From Antrihabitans auranticaus (GTDB taxonomy: Bacteria > Actinomycetota > Actinomycetes > Mycobacteriales > Mycobacteriaceae), in contig NZ_JAEMNW010000004.1 of assembly GCF_016481275.1 (NCBI RefSeq), positions 62,001 to 126,000 of the forward strand: DNA of 64,000 nt, in the 5' to 3' direction. The notes under the pieces were generated by a model. It had not been told where the DNA came from. It did no database searches and saw only the letters and a list, made by a program, of their open reading frames with translations. How positions within the stretch are numbered: the first letter of the stretch is position 1; each line of letters opens with the position of its first letter. This document shows positions 8,236 through 16,486 of the stretch, one piece after another. Both the position numbers and the translations under genes were made by a program.

Positions 8236-9482
8236 TGGGGCGACTGGCTCGGAAGAAGAGAGCTCCGCACAAACAAATAGGAGATCCGGTGATCGGCGGT
8301 GATCCGGGTCGCGTCCCGTCCGGCGTGACCCTCGACAACTGGCAGTCGTCATCGCAGTTGCATTGGACGTTCCAGCATGTCGCCGAATTTCTGCCGACTG
8401 CGGTGATCTCACGTGGGGTCGGCCCGATCGCCAAACTGCGATCGGCGCCGGCTTCGCTGGCTGAAGTTGCGATGGTGCGGCCCGATGGGTTTCCGACGAC
8501 GGTCGGCGCTGTCATGGGTACGACGGCAACCGACGGCTGGGCGGTCGTCCGGGGCGACACCCTCCTCGTCGAGGAGTACTTCGGCGGGATGGTCCCGGAG
8601 ACGTCGCATCTGCTCATGTCGGTGAGCAAGTCGCTGGTCGCGAGTGTCATCGGCGCACTGAACGGCTCGGGACTGCTCGATGTCGATGCGCCGGTGACGG
8701 CATACGTTCCAGCGCTGGCCAGTTCCGGCTACGCGGGTGCGACCGTTCGGCATCTGCTCGACATGCGCTCCGGAATTTCCTTTTCGGAGAACTATCTCGA
8801 CCCTGCTGCCGAGGTACGCGTACTGGAGCAGGCAATCGGCTGGGCACCGCGGGTCAGTCCCGACGTGCCGGGAACGATGTACGACTTCCTGGTCTCGTTG
8901 CGGCAGAAGTCGGTTCACGGTGGTCCGTTCGAATACCGTTCGTGTGAAACCGATGTACTCGGCTGGGTATGCGAAGCCGCAAGTGGCGTCCGTATGCCTG
9001 AGTTGATGTCGCAGTTGCTGTGGGGCCGAATCGGCGCGCGTGGCGATGCGACCATCGGTATCGACTCGATGGGCACAGGGATGTTCGATGGTGGCATCAA
9101 TGCGCGCCTCGTCGACCTGATCCGTTTCGGTTCTCTGTATCTGCGCGAGGGTGTTTCGCTGACGGGCGAGCAGGTCGTGCCGGCAGCGTGGATCGCGGAC
9201 ACCTGGAACGGCGGCGTCGACTCGCGCGAAGCGTTTGCCACGAGCCCGGGCGACAACCGGATGCCTGGTGGTATGTACCGCAATCAATGCTGGTTCCCGT
9301 ACCCGGGTAGCAATGTATTGCTGTGCTTGGGAATTCACGGCCAGATGATCTACGTAAACCGGTCGGCGGGCGTTGTCGCCGCGAAGTTGTCGAGCTGGCC
9401 GGTGCCACAGGACGCGCAGATGCTGTTCTCGACCATCAGCGCGTTCGACGCAGTCTCGGCCGAGCTGGTCGTGCGCGGTTAG
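8232..9482 (+). CDS. beta-lactamase-fold serine hydrolase, 6-aminohexanoate-dimer hydrolase (NylB)-like
   Basis: A class-C beta-lactamase/esterase-like amidohydrolase of up to 416 residues. The SxxK nucleophile motif is in LLMSVSKSLVAS, and a Tyr-containing block (FEYRSCETDVLGW) takes the place of the YxN motif, as in NylB-type hydrolases. The C-terminal half (GGMYRNQCWFPY, GIHGQMIYV) also resembles 6-aminohexanoate-dimer hydrolases. No signal peptide is evident. The ATG at 8232 overlaps the ATP-grasp stop; a GTG at 8289 with AGGAG just upstream is an equally good start and removes a basic leader. Coupling to a putative amide-forming ligase suggests a make-and-break pair on one amide. Its TAG stop falls inside a palindrome. 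Confidence 0.75.
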   Translation: MMGRLARKKRAPHKQIGDPVIGGDPGRVPSGVTLDNWQSSSQLHWTFQHVAEFLPTAVISRGVGPIAKLRSAPASLAEVAMVRPDGFPTTVGAVMGTTATDGWAVVRGDTLLVEEYFGGMVPETSHLLMSVSKSLVASVIGALNGSGLLDVDAPVTAYVPALASSGYAGATVRHLLDMRSGISFSENYLDPAAEVRVLEQAIGWAPRVSPDVPGTMYDFLVSLRQKSVHGGPFEYRSCETDVLGWVCEAASGVRMPELMSQLLWGRIGARGDATIGIDSMGTGMFDGGINARLVDLIRFGSLYLREGVSLTGEQVVPAAWIADTWNGGVDSREAFATSPGDNRMPGGMYRNQCWFPYPGSNVLLCLGIHGQMIYVNRSAGVVAAKLSSWPVPQDAQMLFSTISAFDAVSAELVVRG

Positions 9483-9510
9483 GGAGTCCGGGGACTCGCT
9501 AACCGCGCAC
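9471..9510. repeat. 40-bp near-perfect palindrome containing the stop codons of both convergent genes (copy B)
   Basis: GTGCGCGGTTAGGGAGTCC (9471-9489), a 2-bp centre, then GGACTCGCTAACCGCGCAC (9492-9510), with one mismatch in 19 bp. The left arm supplies the TAG of the serine hydrolase (9480-9482) and the right arm the TAG of the PucR gene (9499-9501). There is no long T-tract, so it would act as an L-shaped or symmetrical bidirectional terminator. It is a mobile-looking dispersed element with copies at 739-814 and 21122-21161. Confidence 0.75.
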
Positions 9511-10686
9511 GGGCACAGAGCGTTTCGCTATTTCGAACGCCAGGCACAGCTCGGCGATGTCTCGCGGACGCGTCAGCGATCTGCCTGTCTTCTCCTCGAT
9601 GCGGTGCAGGCGATGCCGGACGGTGTTCGGGTGGCAGAAGATCTTGGTGGCGGTTTCGTTCGCGGAACCGCCACCTTCCACCCATGCCTCGAAGGTGTCG
9701 ACCAGGATCTTGCGTTCTTCGGGTGGTAGTTCGTCGAGTTGGCCGAGAATGTTCTTCCCGATTCTGGCCATCGCATCGGGTGCACTGACCGCCGCAAGTG
9801 CCAACGGCGACTCGTCGAAGACCGACACGAACGAGCCGTTATTACCGTTGCCGGCCATACGGGCGAACCGCAGTGCCTCGCTCGTGTCCGCCAAATCGTC
9901 GAACTGCGAGCTGATACCGACGTTCGCGGTCGCGACGGATTCGAGCGTGTCGATCAGAACGCGCAGTGTTTCCGGGCGGCGCAGCGACACGATCCCGACC
10001 TGTAGGTCCGGCAGCAATCGCCACGCCGACCGGATGTCGTGCACGTCCAGCCGACTCGCGATTTCCGGCAGACCCGATCGGCCTACGCCCGGAACTTGCG
10101 CCGCAACAACGACATACGGACCTTTGGCCGGAAGCCGTAAGATATCGGCCGCCTCCCACAAGCTCTGGGTATCGGTGATCTGGTGAAAGAGCAGTGCCTC
10201 GACGAGTGCGGACCGCTCTTCCTCGCGCCCGAGAATCTTGATCGTCACCTGTTGGCGGTATGCGGCCGTCATGGCTTGGGTGAACATGTCCTGTGCAACG
10301 AGAATGTTGGACGTCGCATCGAGGATCGACTCGGCCCGAATGCCGCGCTTTCTGGCTTCGGCGAGGGTCTTCTCCCACATGAACCTGAACCCGACACGGT
10401 AGGCCGCCATCACCGCGGGCAGTGGAATGCCCGCCGCAGCTCGCTCCGATCCGGTCGCCTCGGCGACCGACACGTCCATTTCGGCATGGCCGGTCAGCGA
10501 CGTGAAGACGTAGGTCATGTTCGCCGTGCAACTCGCCTGAACCTGTTCCTTGGCCACGACCGCGTTCGAACGATAGAAGTCGATGTCACGGCAGATGCGG
10601 TCGGCGAGCTCGGCGCCGAGTTCGCCTGCGCTCTCGAGCATCGCTTTACCGAGTTCGGCGATGTCGGCATCGGGTAGTCCACCCAT
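9499..10686 (-). CDS. PucR/CdaR-type helix-turn-helix transcriptional regulator
   Basis: A 395-residue regulator with an N-terminal all-helical sensor region (about 1-160), a degenerate GGDEF-like middle (about 170-300) and a C-terminal HTH of the PucR type. That HTH, near residues 345-390, reads GGSANETATKIFCHPNTVRHRLHRIEEKTGR, with the family's NTVRHRL recognition helix. It is divergent from the PHA/acyl-CoA operon, 143 bp away, with a perfect TGTGAGCGCTCACA palindrome between them, so it probably controls that operon and itself. The effector is unknown. Its C-terminal end runs into the palindrome that also ends the hydrolase gene. Confidence 0.85.
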   Translation of the reverse strand: MGGLPDADIAELGKAMLESAGELGAELADRICRDIDFYRSNAVVAKEQVQASCTANMTYVFTSLTGHAEMDVSVAEATGSERAAAGIPLPAVMAAYRVGFRFMWEKTLAEARKRGIRAESILDATSNILVAQDMFTQAMTAAYRQQVTIKILGREEERSALVEALLFHQITDTQSLWEAADILRLPAKGPYVVVAAQVPGVGRSGLPEIASRLDVHDIRSAWRLLPDLQVGIVSLRRPETLRVLIDTLESVATANVGISSQFDDLADTSEALRFARMAGNGNNGSFVSVFDESPLALAAVSAPDAMARIGKNILGQLDELPPEERKILVDTFEAWVEGGGSANETATKIFCHPNTVRHRLHRIEEKTGRSLTRPRDIAELCLAFEIAKRSVPVRG

Positions 10687-10716
10687 ACCGACACCTTAGG
10701 CCCGCGAGGCCTCCGA

Positions 10717-10730
10717 TGTGAGCGCTCACA
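10717..10730. promoter_or_regulatory. perfect 14-bp palindrome in the PucR/acyl-CoA ligase promoter
   Basis: TGTGAGCGCTCACA is fully self-complementary and lies 31 bp from the regulator start and 100 bp from the ligase start. It resembles a CRP-family site with a shortened spacer. It is a candidate operator for the divergent PucR protein or for a global CRP-like regulator; the two cannot be told apart from sequence. Confidence 0.5.
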
Positions 10731-10829
10731 CCGAGATCCCGTTCGTGTTGTTCGCGCCACCCTCGACCTTCGGCATGGTCCGGATCACCATTGAAGTAAG
10801 CGAAAAGCCGAAATCAACGGAGGTCGAAA

Positions 10830-12332
10830 TTGTCGAATCTGAGTCTGAATCTTGTTGCATCAGCACGAAATTACCCCACCAAGACCGCACTTCGGTGTGC
10901 CGATCTGGACGTCTCTTTCACACGGTTCGATTCCGCTGCGGCACGGGTCGCAACCCTGCTCGAGCGAGCCGGTGTCGAACCCGGCGACCGGGTCGGGCTG
11001 ATGTTGCCGAACACAACGGCGTTCGCTGTGGCGTTCTACGGCATCCTTCGCCGGGGCGCCGTGGCAGTGCCGATGAACCCATTGCTGAAGGCGCGGGAGA
11101 TCGAGTTCTACCTCGCGAATACGGGTGCCAAAGCACTCTTCGCGACGCCGGCATTCGCCGCCGAGGCCGCTGCAGCGACGGCTGCGGTCGGCGCGATCCA
11201 CTGGTCGGTCGACGACGCTGCCCTCACCGATTTGATTGCCGACCTCCCCGAACAGGGACAGCCGGTCGACCGCGCAGATACCGACACCGCCGTGGTCCTG
11301 CACACGTCGGGCACGACCGGTAAGCCGAAGGGCGCGGAGCTGACCCACGGCGGCTTGAACCGCAATCAGGAGGTGTGCGCCCGAACCCTCATCGAGGTCG
11401 GACCCGACGACGTCGTCATGGGCTGCCTCCCGCTGTTCCACGTCTTCGGCATGACGTGCGGACTCAATACCGCTGTTGCCGTCGGCGCGACCCTCACATT
11501 GATACCGCGATTCGACCCCCGAACCGCGCTCGAAGTCATCGAGCGCGACGGCGTCACCGTCTTCGAGGGTGTTCCGACGATGTACTCGGCCTTGCTCGGT
11601 GTCGGAGCCGGCGGCGCGGCAACGACGTCGCTGCGCGTGTGCGTCTCGGGCGGAGCGTCGCTACCTGTGCAGGTACTCAACGACTTCGAAAAGACCTTCG
11701 GCGCAATCATTCTCGAAGGGTACGGGCTGTCGGAGACGTCGCCGGTCGCATCGTTCAACCACCCCGGCATCGCGCGGAAGGCAGGTTCGATCGGCACCCC
11801 CATCGAGGGCGTCGAGATGCGAGTGGTCGACATGGCGGGAAACGAAGTGCCACAGGGTGAGCCGGGGGAGATTCAGATCCGCGGACACAACGTCATGAAG
11901 GGCTATTGGAATCTCCCGGATGCGACAGTGTCCGCCATCGACGCCGATGGCTGGTTCGCCAGCGGCGACGTCGGAAAAGTGGACGAGGACGGGTACTTCT
12001 ACATCGTCGACCGTAAGAAGGACTTGATCATTCGCGGTGGCTTCAACGTCTATCCGCGTGAGATCGAAGAGGTTCTGTACGAGCATCCCGCCGTCGCCGA
12101 AGCCGCCGTGATCGGACTCCCGCACGATTCGCTCGGCGAAGATATCGGCGCAGCCATCGTCGGAAAGCAAGGCGCCACAGTCGATATCGACGAACTGCGC
12201 GATTTCGTCAAAGCCCGCGTCGCGGCCTACAAGTACCCGCGCCACATCTGGCTGGTCGACGGTCTGCCCAAGGGGCCCACCGGCAAGATCCTGCGTCGCG
12301 AAATAACAGTCCCCACAATCGAAAGCAGCTAG
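10830..12332 (+). CDS. acyl-CoA synthetase (long/medium-chain fatty-acid CoA ligase)
   Basis: A 500-residue ANL-superfamily ligase, ATP plus fatty acid plus CoA to acyl-CoA. The P-loop-like motif is LHTSGTTGKPKGAELTH (about residue 155), followed by the A5 GYGLSETSP motif, GWFASGDVGKVDEDGYFYIVDRKKD (A7/A8 hinge) and the C-terminal catalytic Lys in PKGPTGKILRR. The start is a TTG preceded by GGAGG; no better ATG exists. It ends 2 nt before the PHA synthase gene, so it is the first gene of a five-gene operon. It probably activates free (hydroxy)fatty acids, including those released by the depolymerase in the same operon. Chain length is not predictable. Confidence 0.9.
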   Translation: MSNLSLNLVASARNYPTKTALRCADLDVSFTRFDSAAARVATLLERAGVEPGDRVGLMLPNTTAFAVAFYGILRRGAVAVPMNPLLKAREIEFYLANTGAKALFATPAFAAEAAAATAAVGAIHWSVDDAALTDLIADLPEQGQPVDRADTDTAVVLHTSGTTGKPKGAELTHGGLNRNQEVCARTLIEVGPDDVVMGCLPLFHVFGMTCGLNTAVAVGATLTLIPRFDPRTALEVIERDGVTVFEGVPTMYSALLGVGAGGAATTSLRVCVSGGASLPVQVLNDFEKTFGAIILEGYGLSETSPVASFNHPGIARKAGSIGTPIEGVEMRVVDMAGNEVPQGEPGEIQIRGHNVMKGYWNLPDATVSAIDADGWFASGDVGKVDEDGYFYIVDRKKDLIIRGGFNVYPREIEEVLYEHPAVAEAAVIGLPHDSLGEDIGAAIVGKQGATVDIDELRDFVKARVAAYKYPRHIWLVDGLPKGPTGKILRREITVPTIESS

Positions 12333-12334
12333 CC

Positions 12335-14026
12335 ATGACAACCACGATCAAGAGTCCTGACGAACTCGCGGCACCGCTCGATCTGTTGCTGACGAATTCG
12401 ACTCGCCCATTTGTCGGCAGAATGCTTCCCAACCAGGCGTGGACGAGGTTCGGCCTGAGCCTGGCCAAGCAGCCGCGCACGGTCGCCGACCGCGGCGGAA
12501 GCCTCCTGCGCGAACTTGCGACGATCGCAGCCGGCAACTCTGACCGCGCACCTGCGAAGGGCGACAAGCGATTTGTCGATCCGGCGTGGTCGGGCAACCC
12601 GTTGCTGAAGCGGACCATGCAGGCTTACCTGTCCGCTGCCGAGACGGCCGACAAGCTGTTCGCGGATGCGAATCTCGATTGGCGCGACGCCGAGAAGATG
12701 CGCTTCGTGCTCGACAACATCATCGAAGGCCTTGCACCGACGAACAACCCGCTGATCAGCCCACTCGGGTGGAAGGCACTGATCGACACCGGCGGTCTGA
12801 GCGCGGTGCGCGGGCTCAAAGCGTTCACGCGCGACATGCTGTCGAAGCCGCGAGTGCCCGCGATGGTGGAACCTGACGCGTTCGCAGTGGGGGAGACCGT
12901 TGCGACGACCAAGGGCGCCGTCGTGTTTCAGAACCGGGTCTTCGAACTGATTCACTATGCGCCGCAGACGGAGAAGGTCCGGTCCATTCCACTGCTGATG
13001 GTGCCGCCGGTGATCAACAAGTTCTACATCATGGATATCGCGCCGGGGCGAAGCATGATCGAGTACTTCCTGCAGCAGGGCCAGCAGGTCTTCGCGATCT
13101 CCTGGCGTAATCCGCAGAAGCGGCATCGCGATTGGGGTTTCGATACCTATGGTGCCGCCATCATCGAAGCAATGGCGGCGGTGCGCACGATCAGCGGGGC
13201 AGACAGCACCCACCTGCTCGCTACCTGTTCCGGCGGAATCCTCGCGTCGATGGTTGCGGCCCATCTCTCCGAGATCGGCGAGGGCGACCGGATTGCCGGC
13301 CTCACCCTAGCGGTGACGGTGCTCGACCAGACGAAGGCCGGATTCGCCTCTGCCGCTATGAGCGAGCGAGCCGCGGAGGCCGCAATCAAGTCGTCGGCGT
13401 CGAAGGGTTATCTCGACGGGCGGGCAATGGCAGAGATGTTCGCCTGGCTCCGGCCGACGGACCTCGTGTGGCGGTACTGGGTCAACAACTACGTCCAGGG
13501 CCGGTCGCCGGCGGCCTTCGACGTCCTCTACTGGAACGCCGACACGACGCGTATGGCGGCGGCCTTGCACAAGGACCTCGTGCTGATGGGTATGGAAAAC
13601 GCCCTCACCACGCCTGGCGCAGTGAGCATGCTCGGTACTCCGGTCGACCTTTCGAAGGTCACCGCGGATTCCTACGTCATCGGCGGCATCGCTGACCACA
13701 TCTGCCCGTGGCAGTCCACCTACCGCAGTGCACGTTTGCTCGGCCGCAAGGACAACCGCTTCGTGCTCTCGTCCAGCGGACATATCGCGTCCCTGGTCAA
13801 TCCGCCTGGCAACCCGCGGGCCTCGTTCCGGATCGCTCCGGTCGACAAGGACACTCCGGAGGAGTGGCTCGAATCCGCCGAGAGGGCCAAGGACTCGTGG
13901 TGGCCCAACTACGTCGAATGGCTCGGTGAGCGCAGTGGCCCCGAGGTCGACGCGCCCCAGACCCTCGGCGGCTCCGGTCTTCCCCCGCTGGCACCGGCAC
14001 CCGGCACCTACGTCCATCACAAGTGA
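12335..14026 (+). CDS. phaC: poly(3-hydroxyalkanoate) synthase, PhaC (class I/II length)
   Basis: A 563-residue alpha/beta-fold polymerase making PHA from (R)-3-hydroxyacyl-CoA on granule surfaces. The lipase-like box with the nucleophilic Cys is in LLATCSGGILASM (about residue 290), where Cys replaces the lipase Ser. The downstream Asp and His fit the GGIADHICPW and SSSGHIASLVNPP segments. The N-terminal extension with FVDPAWSGNPLLKR and the FYIMDIAPGRSMIEYFL block are family-typical. It lies between an acyl-CoA ligase and a MaoC hydratase, which can supply the activated and (R)-hydroxylated precursor. Long length and absence of a phaE/phaR partner argue against class III/IV. Confidence 0.92.
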   Translation: MTTTIKSPDELAAPLDLLLTNSTRPFVGRMLPNQAWTRFGLSLAKQPRTVADRGGSLLRELATIAAGNSDRAPAKGDKRFVDPAWSGNPLLKRTMQAYLSAAETADKLFADANLDWRDAEKMRFVLDNIIEGLAPTNNPLISPLGWKALIDTGGLSAVRGLKAFTRDMLSKPRVPAMVEPDAFAVGETVATTKGAVVFQNRVFELIHYAPQTEKVRSIPLLMVPPVINKFYIMDIAPGRSMIEYFLQQGQQVFAISWRNPQKRHRDWGFDTYGAAIIEAMAAVRTISGADSTHLLATCSGGILASMVAAHLSEIGEGDRIAGLTLAVTVLDQTKAGFASAAMSERAAEAAIKSSASKGYLDGRAMAEMFAWLRPTDLVWRYWVNNYVQGRSPAAFDVLYWNADTTRMAAALHKDLVLMGMENALTTPGAVSMLGTPVDLSKVTADSYVIGGIADHICPWQSTYRSARLLGRKDNRFVLSSSGHIASLVNPPGNPRASFRIAPVDKDTPEEWLESAERAKDSWWPNYVEWLGERSGPEVDAPQTLGGSGLPPLAPAPGTYVHHK

Positions 14027-14040
14027 TTCGAGGAAACGAC

Positions 14041-14493
14041 ATGACAACCCACCTCGCTCATCCGACCGGTCTGCTCGAACTCACCGGAAAGACCGTTGGC
14101 ACCACCGAGTGGCACGAGGTCACCCAAGACCAGGTGAATCGATTCGCCGATGCAACCGGCGATCACCAGTGGATCCACACCGACCCCGAGCGCGCGGCCG
14201 CCGGACCGTTCGGCGGAACGATTGCCCACGGCTACCTGACGCTGTCCCTCGCGCCGCAGATACTGGAAGAGGTCTTGACGGTGGACAACGTGACCGCCGC
14301 ATTGAACTACGGCCTCGACAGGGTCCGCTTCCCGGCACCGGTGCCCGTGGGCTCCAAGCTGCGTGCCACGGTGAACGTCACGTCGGCGCAGCAGAAACCC
14401 GCAGGTATCGAGGTCGTGTTCGGCATGACGTACGAGGTCGACGGCGGCTCACGTCCGGCATGCATTGCCGATGTCGTGGTGCTGTACCGGTGA
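14041..14493 (+). CDS. MaoC-like (R)-specific enoyl-CoA hydratase
   Basis: A 150-residue hotdog hydratase of the MaoC/NodN family. The hydratase-2 active-site block is FADATGDHQWIHTDPERA, where the Asp and His act on the enoyl-CoA double bond, followed by GPFGGTIAHGYLTLSL. The start has GAGGAAA 8 nt upstream. Members can convert trans-2-enoyl-CoA from beta-oxidation to (R)-3-hydroxyacyl-CoA for PHA synthase (PhaJ role), which its place directly after phaC supports. The final GTGA overlaps the depolymerase start. The role is inferred from context, since MaoC paralogs serve many pathways. Confidence 0.82.
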   Translation: MTTHLAHPTGLLELTGKTVGTTEWHEVTQDQVNRFADATGDHQWIHTDPERAAAGPFGGTIAHGYLTLSLAPQILEEVLTVDNVTAALNYGLDRVRFPAPVPVGSKLRATVNVTSAQQKPAGIEVVFGMTYEVDGGSRPACIADVVVLYR

Positions 14494-15305
14494 GCGACTA
14501 CGACGAGCGCTACCTCGCGGTCGCCGGGCAGCGCATCCGGGTCAGCGTCCGCCGCGGGACCGGTATCCCGCTCGTCCTGTGCAACGGCATCGGTGCGAGC
14601 CTCGAGGTCCTCGAGCCGCTGGTCGCAGCGGTCGATCCGGAGACCACGGTCATTCGCTTCGACGTCCCGGGTACCGGCGGTTCGCCTACCTCGGTTCTGC
14701 CGTACGGGTTTCCCTACCTTGCGTGGATGCTCGGTCGAGCGCTGTCGCAGCTCGGTTATGGCGTGGTCGATGTGCTCGGGCTGTCGTGGGGCGGTGCGCT
14801 GGCCCAGCAGTTCGCGTTCCAGAACCCCCGCCGCTGCCGCCGTCTGGTTCTCGTTGCGACCGGGACCGGCGCCGTGATGGTCCCCGGGCATCCGCGGGTG
14901 CTGGGAAAGATGCTGACGCCACGGCGCTTTCGCGATCCGAATTATGCGGCGTCGATCGCCGGCGAACTGTACGGCGGAAAGGTCCGTGAGCACGGCGACG
15001 ACGTGGCTCGAATCTTCCTCGCTCAGCTCCACGCCGGGTCTAAGGTCGGCTATATCCACCAATTACTCGCGGGCTCGGTCTGGACCAGTCTCCCCGCGCT
15101 GCCAATGATCCGGCAGCAGACCCTCATCGTCGCCGGCACCGATGATCCGATCATTCCAGTTGTCAACGCGCGCATCATGAACCGGCTGTTGCCGCATTCG
15201 CGTTTGCACCTGCACTCGGGCGGGCATATCGATCTTGTGACGAATGCCCCCGAACTAGCCCCGGTAATCGTCTCGTTTCTTCGAAATCCAGGAGTAAGTC
15301 CATGA
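14490..15305 (+). CDS. phaZ: intracellular poly(3-hydroxyalkanoate) depolymerase, alpha/beta hydrolase
   Basis: A 271-residue alpha/beta hydrolase. The lipase box GLSWGGALAQQFA carries the nucleophilic Ser, with the acid in GTDDPIIP and His in SGGHIDLV; this arrangement matches medium-chain-length PHA depolymerases. The GTG start overlaps the MaoC stop (GTGA) and its own stop overlaps the next ATG (ATGA). The frame is open far upstream, but that part is only a shadow of phaC. There is no signal peptide, as expected for granule-bound mobilisation of stored polymer to 3-hydroxyacids. A generic esterase cannot be excluded, but the location supports PhaZ. Confidence 0.85.
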   Translation: MSDYDERYLAVAGQRIRVSVRRGTGIPLVLCNGIGASLEVLEPLVAAVDPETTVIRFDVPGTGGSPTSVLPYGFPYLAWMLGRALSQLGYGVVDVLGLSWGGALAQQFAFQNPRRCRRLVLVATGTGAVMVPGHPRVLGKMLTPRRFRDPNYAASIAGELYGGKVREHGDDVARIFLAQLHAGSKVGYIHQLLAGSVWTSLPALPMIRQQTLIVAGTDDPIIPVVNARIMNRLLPHSRLHLHSGGHIDLVTNAPELAPVIVSFLRNPGVSP

Positions 15306-16486
15306 GTACCGCACCCGATATCGACACGTCGGACTTCTATTCGTTCGAACACCTTCTTTCCGAGGACGACCGGACGTACCTGCATTCGGTACGCGACTGG
15401 ATGACGGCCGACGTCGCACCCATCGTCAACTCGCACTGGGAAGCCGCGACGTTCCCGTTCGAGGTGATCCCCGGTTTCGCCGAACTCGGCCTGGGTGGGG
15501 TGCCGTACAAGGGCTACGGCTGCCGCGGTAGCAGTTTTCTGCTCGACGGCATGATCGCGATGGAGCTCGCCCGAACCGACTCGTCGATCGCAACCTTCAA
15601 CGGCGTGCACGGCGGTCTGGCGATGGGTTCGATCTACCTGTGCGGGTCCGACGAGCAGCGCGAACGGTTTCTGCCCGAGATGGCGCGCTACGAGAAGATC
15701 GGCGCCTTCGGGCTCACCGAACCGGATGTCGGATCGGGTGTTTCAGGTGGGCTGACGACGACCGCCGAGCGTCGCGGCGACACGTGGATTCTGAACGGTC
15801 AGAAGAAGTGGATCGGAAATGCGACCTTCAGCGACCTGACGATCATCTGGGCGAAGGATGTCGCGGATGGTCAAGTCAAAGGCTTTGTCGTGGAGAACAG
15901 TTCGCCAGGGTTCACCGCAGAGAAGCAGTCCCACAAGATCGCACTGCGGATCGTCCAGAACGCCCTCATCACGCTCGAGAACGTGGAGGTGCCGGAAGAG
16001 GACAGGCTGCAGAACGCAAACTCGTTCAAGGACACTGCGGAGGTGCTGCGTGTGACGCGCGCCGGTGTGGCGTGGATGGCGATCGGCTGTGCGCGGGGTG
16101 CCTATGAAAACGCGCTGCGGTATGCCTGCGAGCGTGAACAATTCGGGCGGCCGATCGGGAGTTTCCAACTCGTGCAAGACCTGCTCGTTCGCATGCTGGG
16201 CAACATCACCTCCTCGTTGGCGTTGTGCGCCCGCCTGTCCGCGCTGCAGGACGAGGGACATGCCGAGGATCGGCATTCGTCGCTCGCCAAGGCCTTCTGC
16301 ACGGTTCGCATGCGCGAGACTGTCGGCTGGGCAAGGGAATTGATGGGCGGCAACGGAATTCTCCTGGAACACAACGTCGGCCGCTTCGTCGCCGATGCCG
16401 AGGCGATCTACTCCTACGAGGGCACGCGGGAAGTGAACACCCTCATCGTCGGTCGATCCCTGACCGGTCGGGGCGCGTTCGTGTGA
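15302..16486 (+). CDS. acyl-CoA dehydrogenase (glutaryl-CoA dehydrogenase-like)
   Basis: A 394-residue FAD acyl-CoA dehydrogenase. Flavin and substrate motifs are AFGLTEPDVGSGVSG, KKWIGNATFSD and the C-terminal REQFGRPIGSFQL; the catalytic Glu lies in SYEGTREVN, the position used by glutaryl-CoA and medium/short-chain members. It ends the PHA operon, coupled to phaZ by an ATGA overlap, and could feed enoyl-CoA to the MaoC hydratase. Its last 44 nt are also coding on the other strand for the C-terminus of the convergent agmatine deiminase, an unusually long convergent overlap. The glutaryl-CoA assignment is weak; no decarboxylase-specific residue was verified. Confidence 0.85.
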   Translation: MSTAPDIDTSDFYSFEHLLSEDDRTYLHSVRDWMTADVAPIVNSHWEAATFPFEVIPGFAELGLGGVPYKGYGCRGSSFLLDGMIAMELARTDSSIATFNGVHGGLAMGSIYLCGSDEQRERFLPEMARYEKIGAFGLTEPDVGSGVSGGLTTTAERRGDTWILNGQKKWIGNATFSDLTIIWAKDVADGQVKGFVVENSSPGFTAEKQSHKIALRIVQNALITLENVEVPEEDRLQNANSFKDTAEVLRVTRAGVAWMAIGCARGAYENALRYACEREQFGRPIGSFQLVQDLLVRMLGNITSSLALCARLSALQDEGHAEDRHSSLAKAFCTVRMRETVGWARELMGGNGILLEHNVGRFVADAEAIYSYEGTREVNTLIVGRSLTGRGAFV

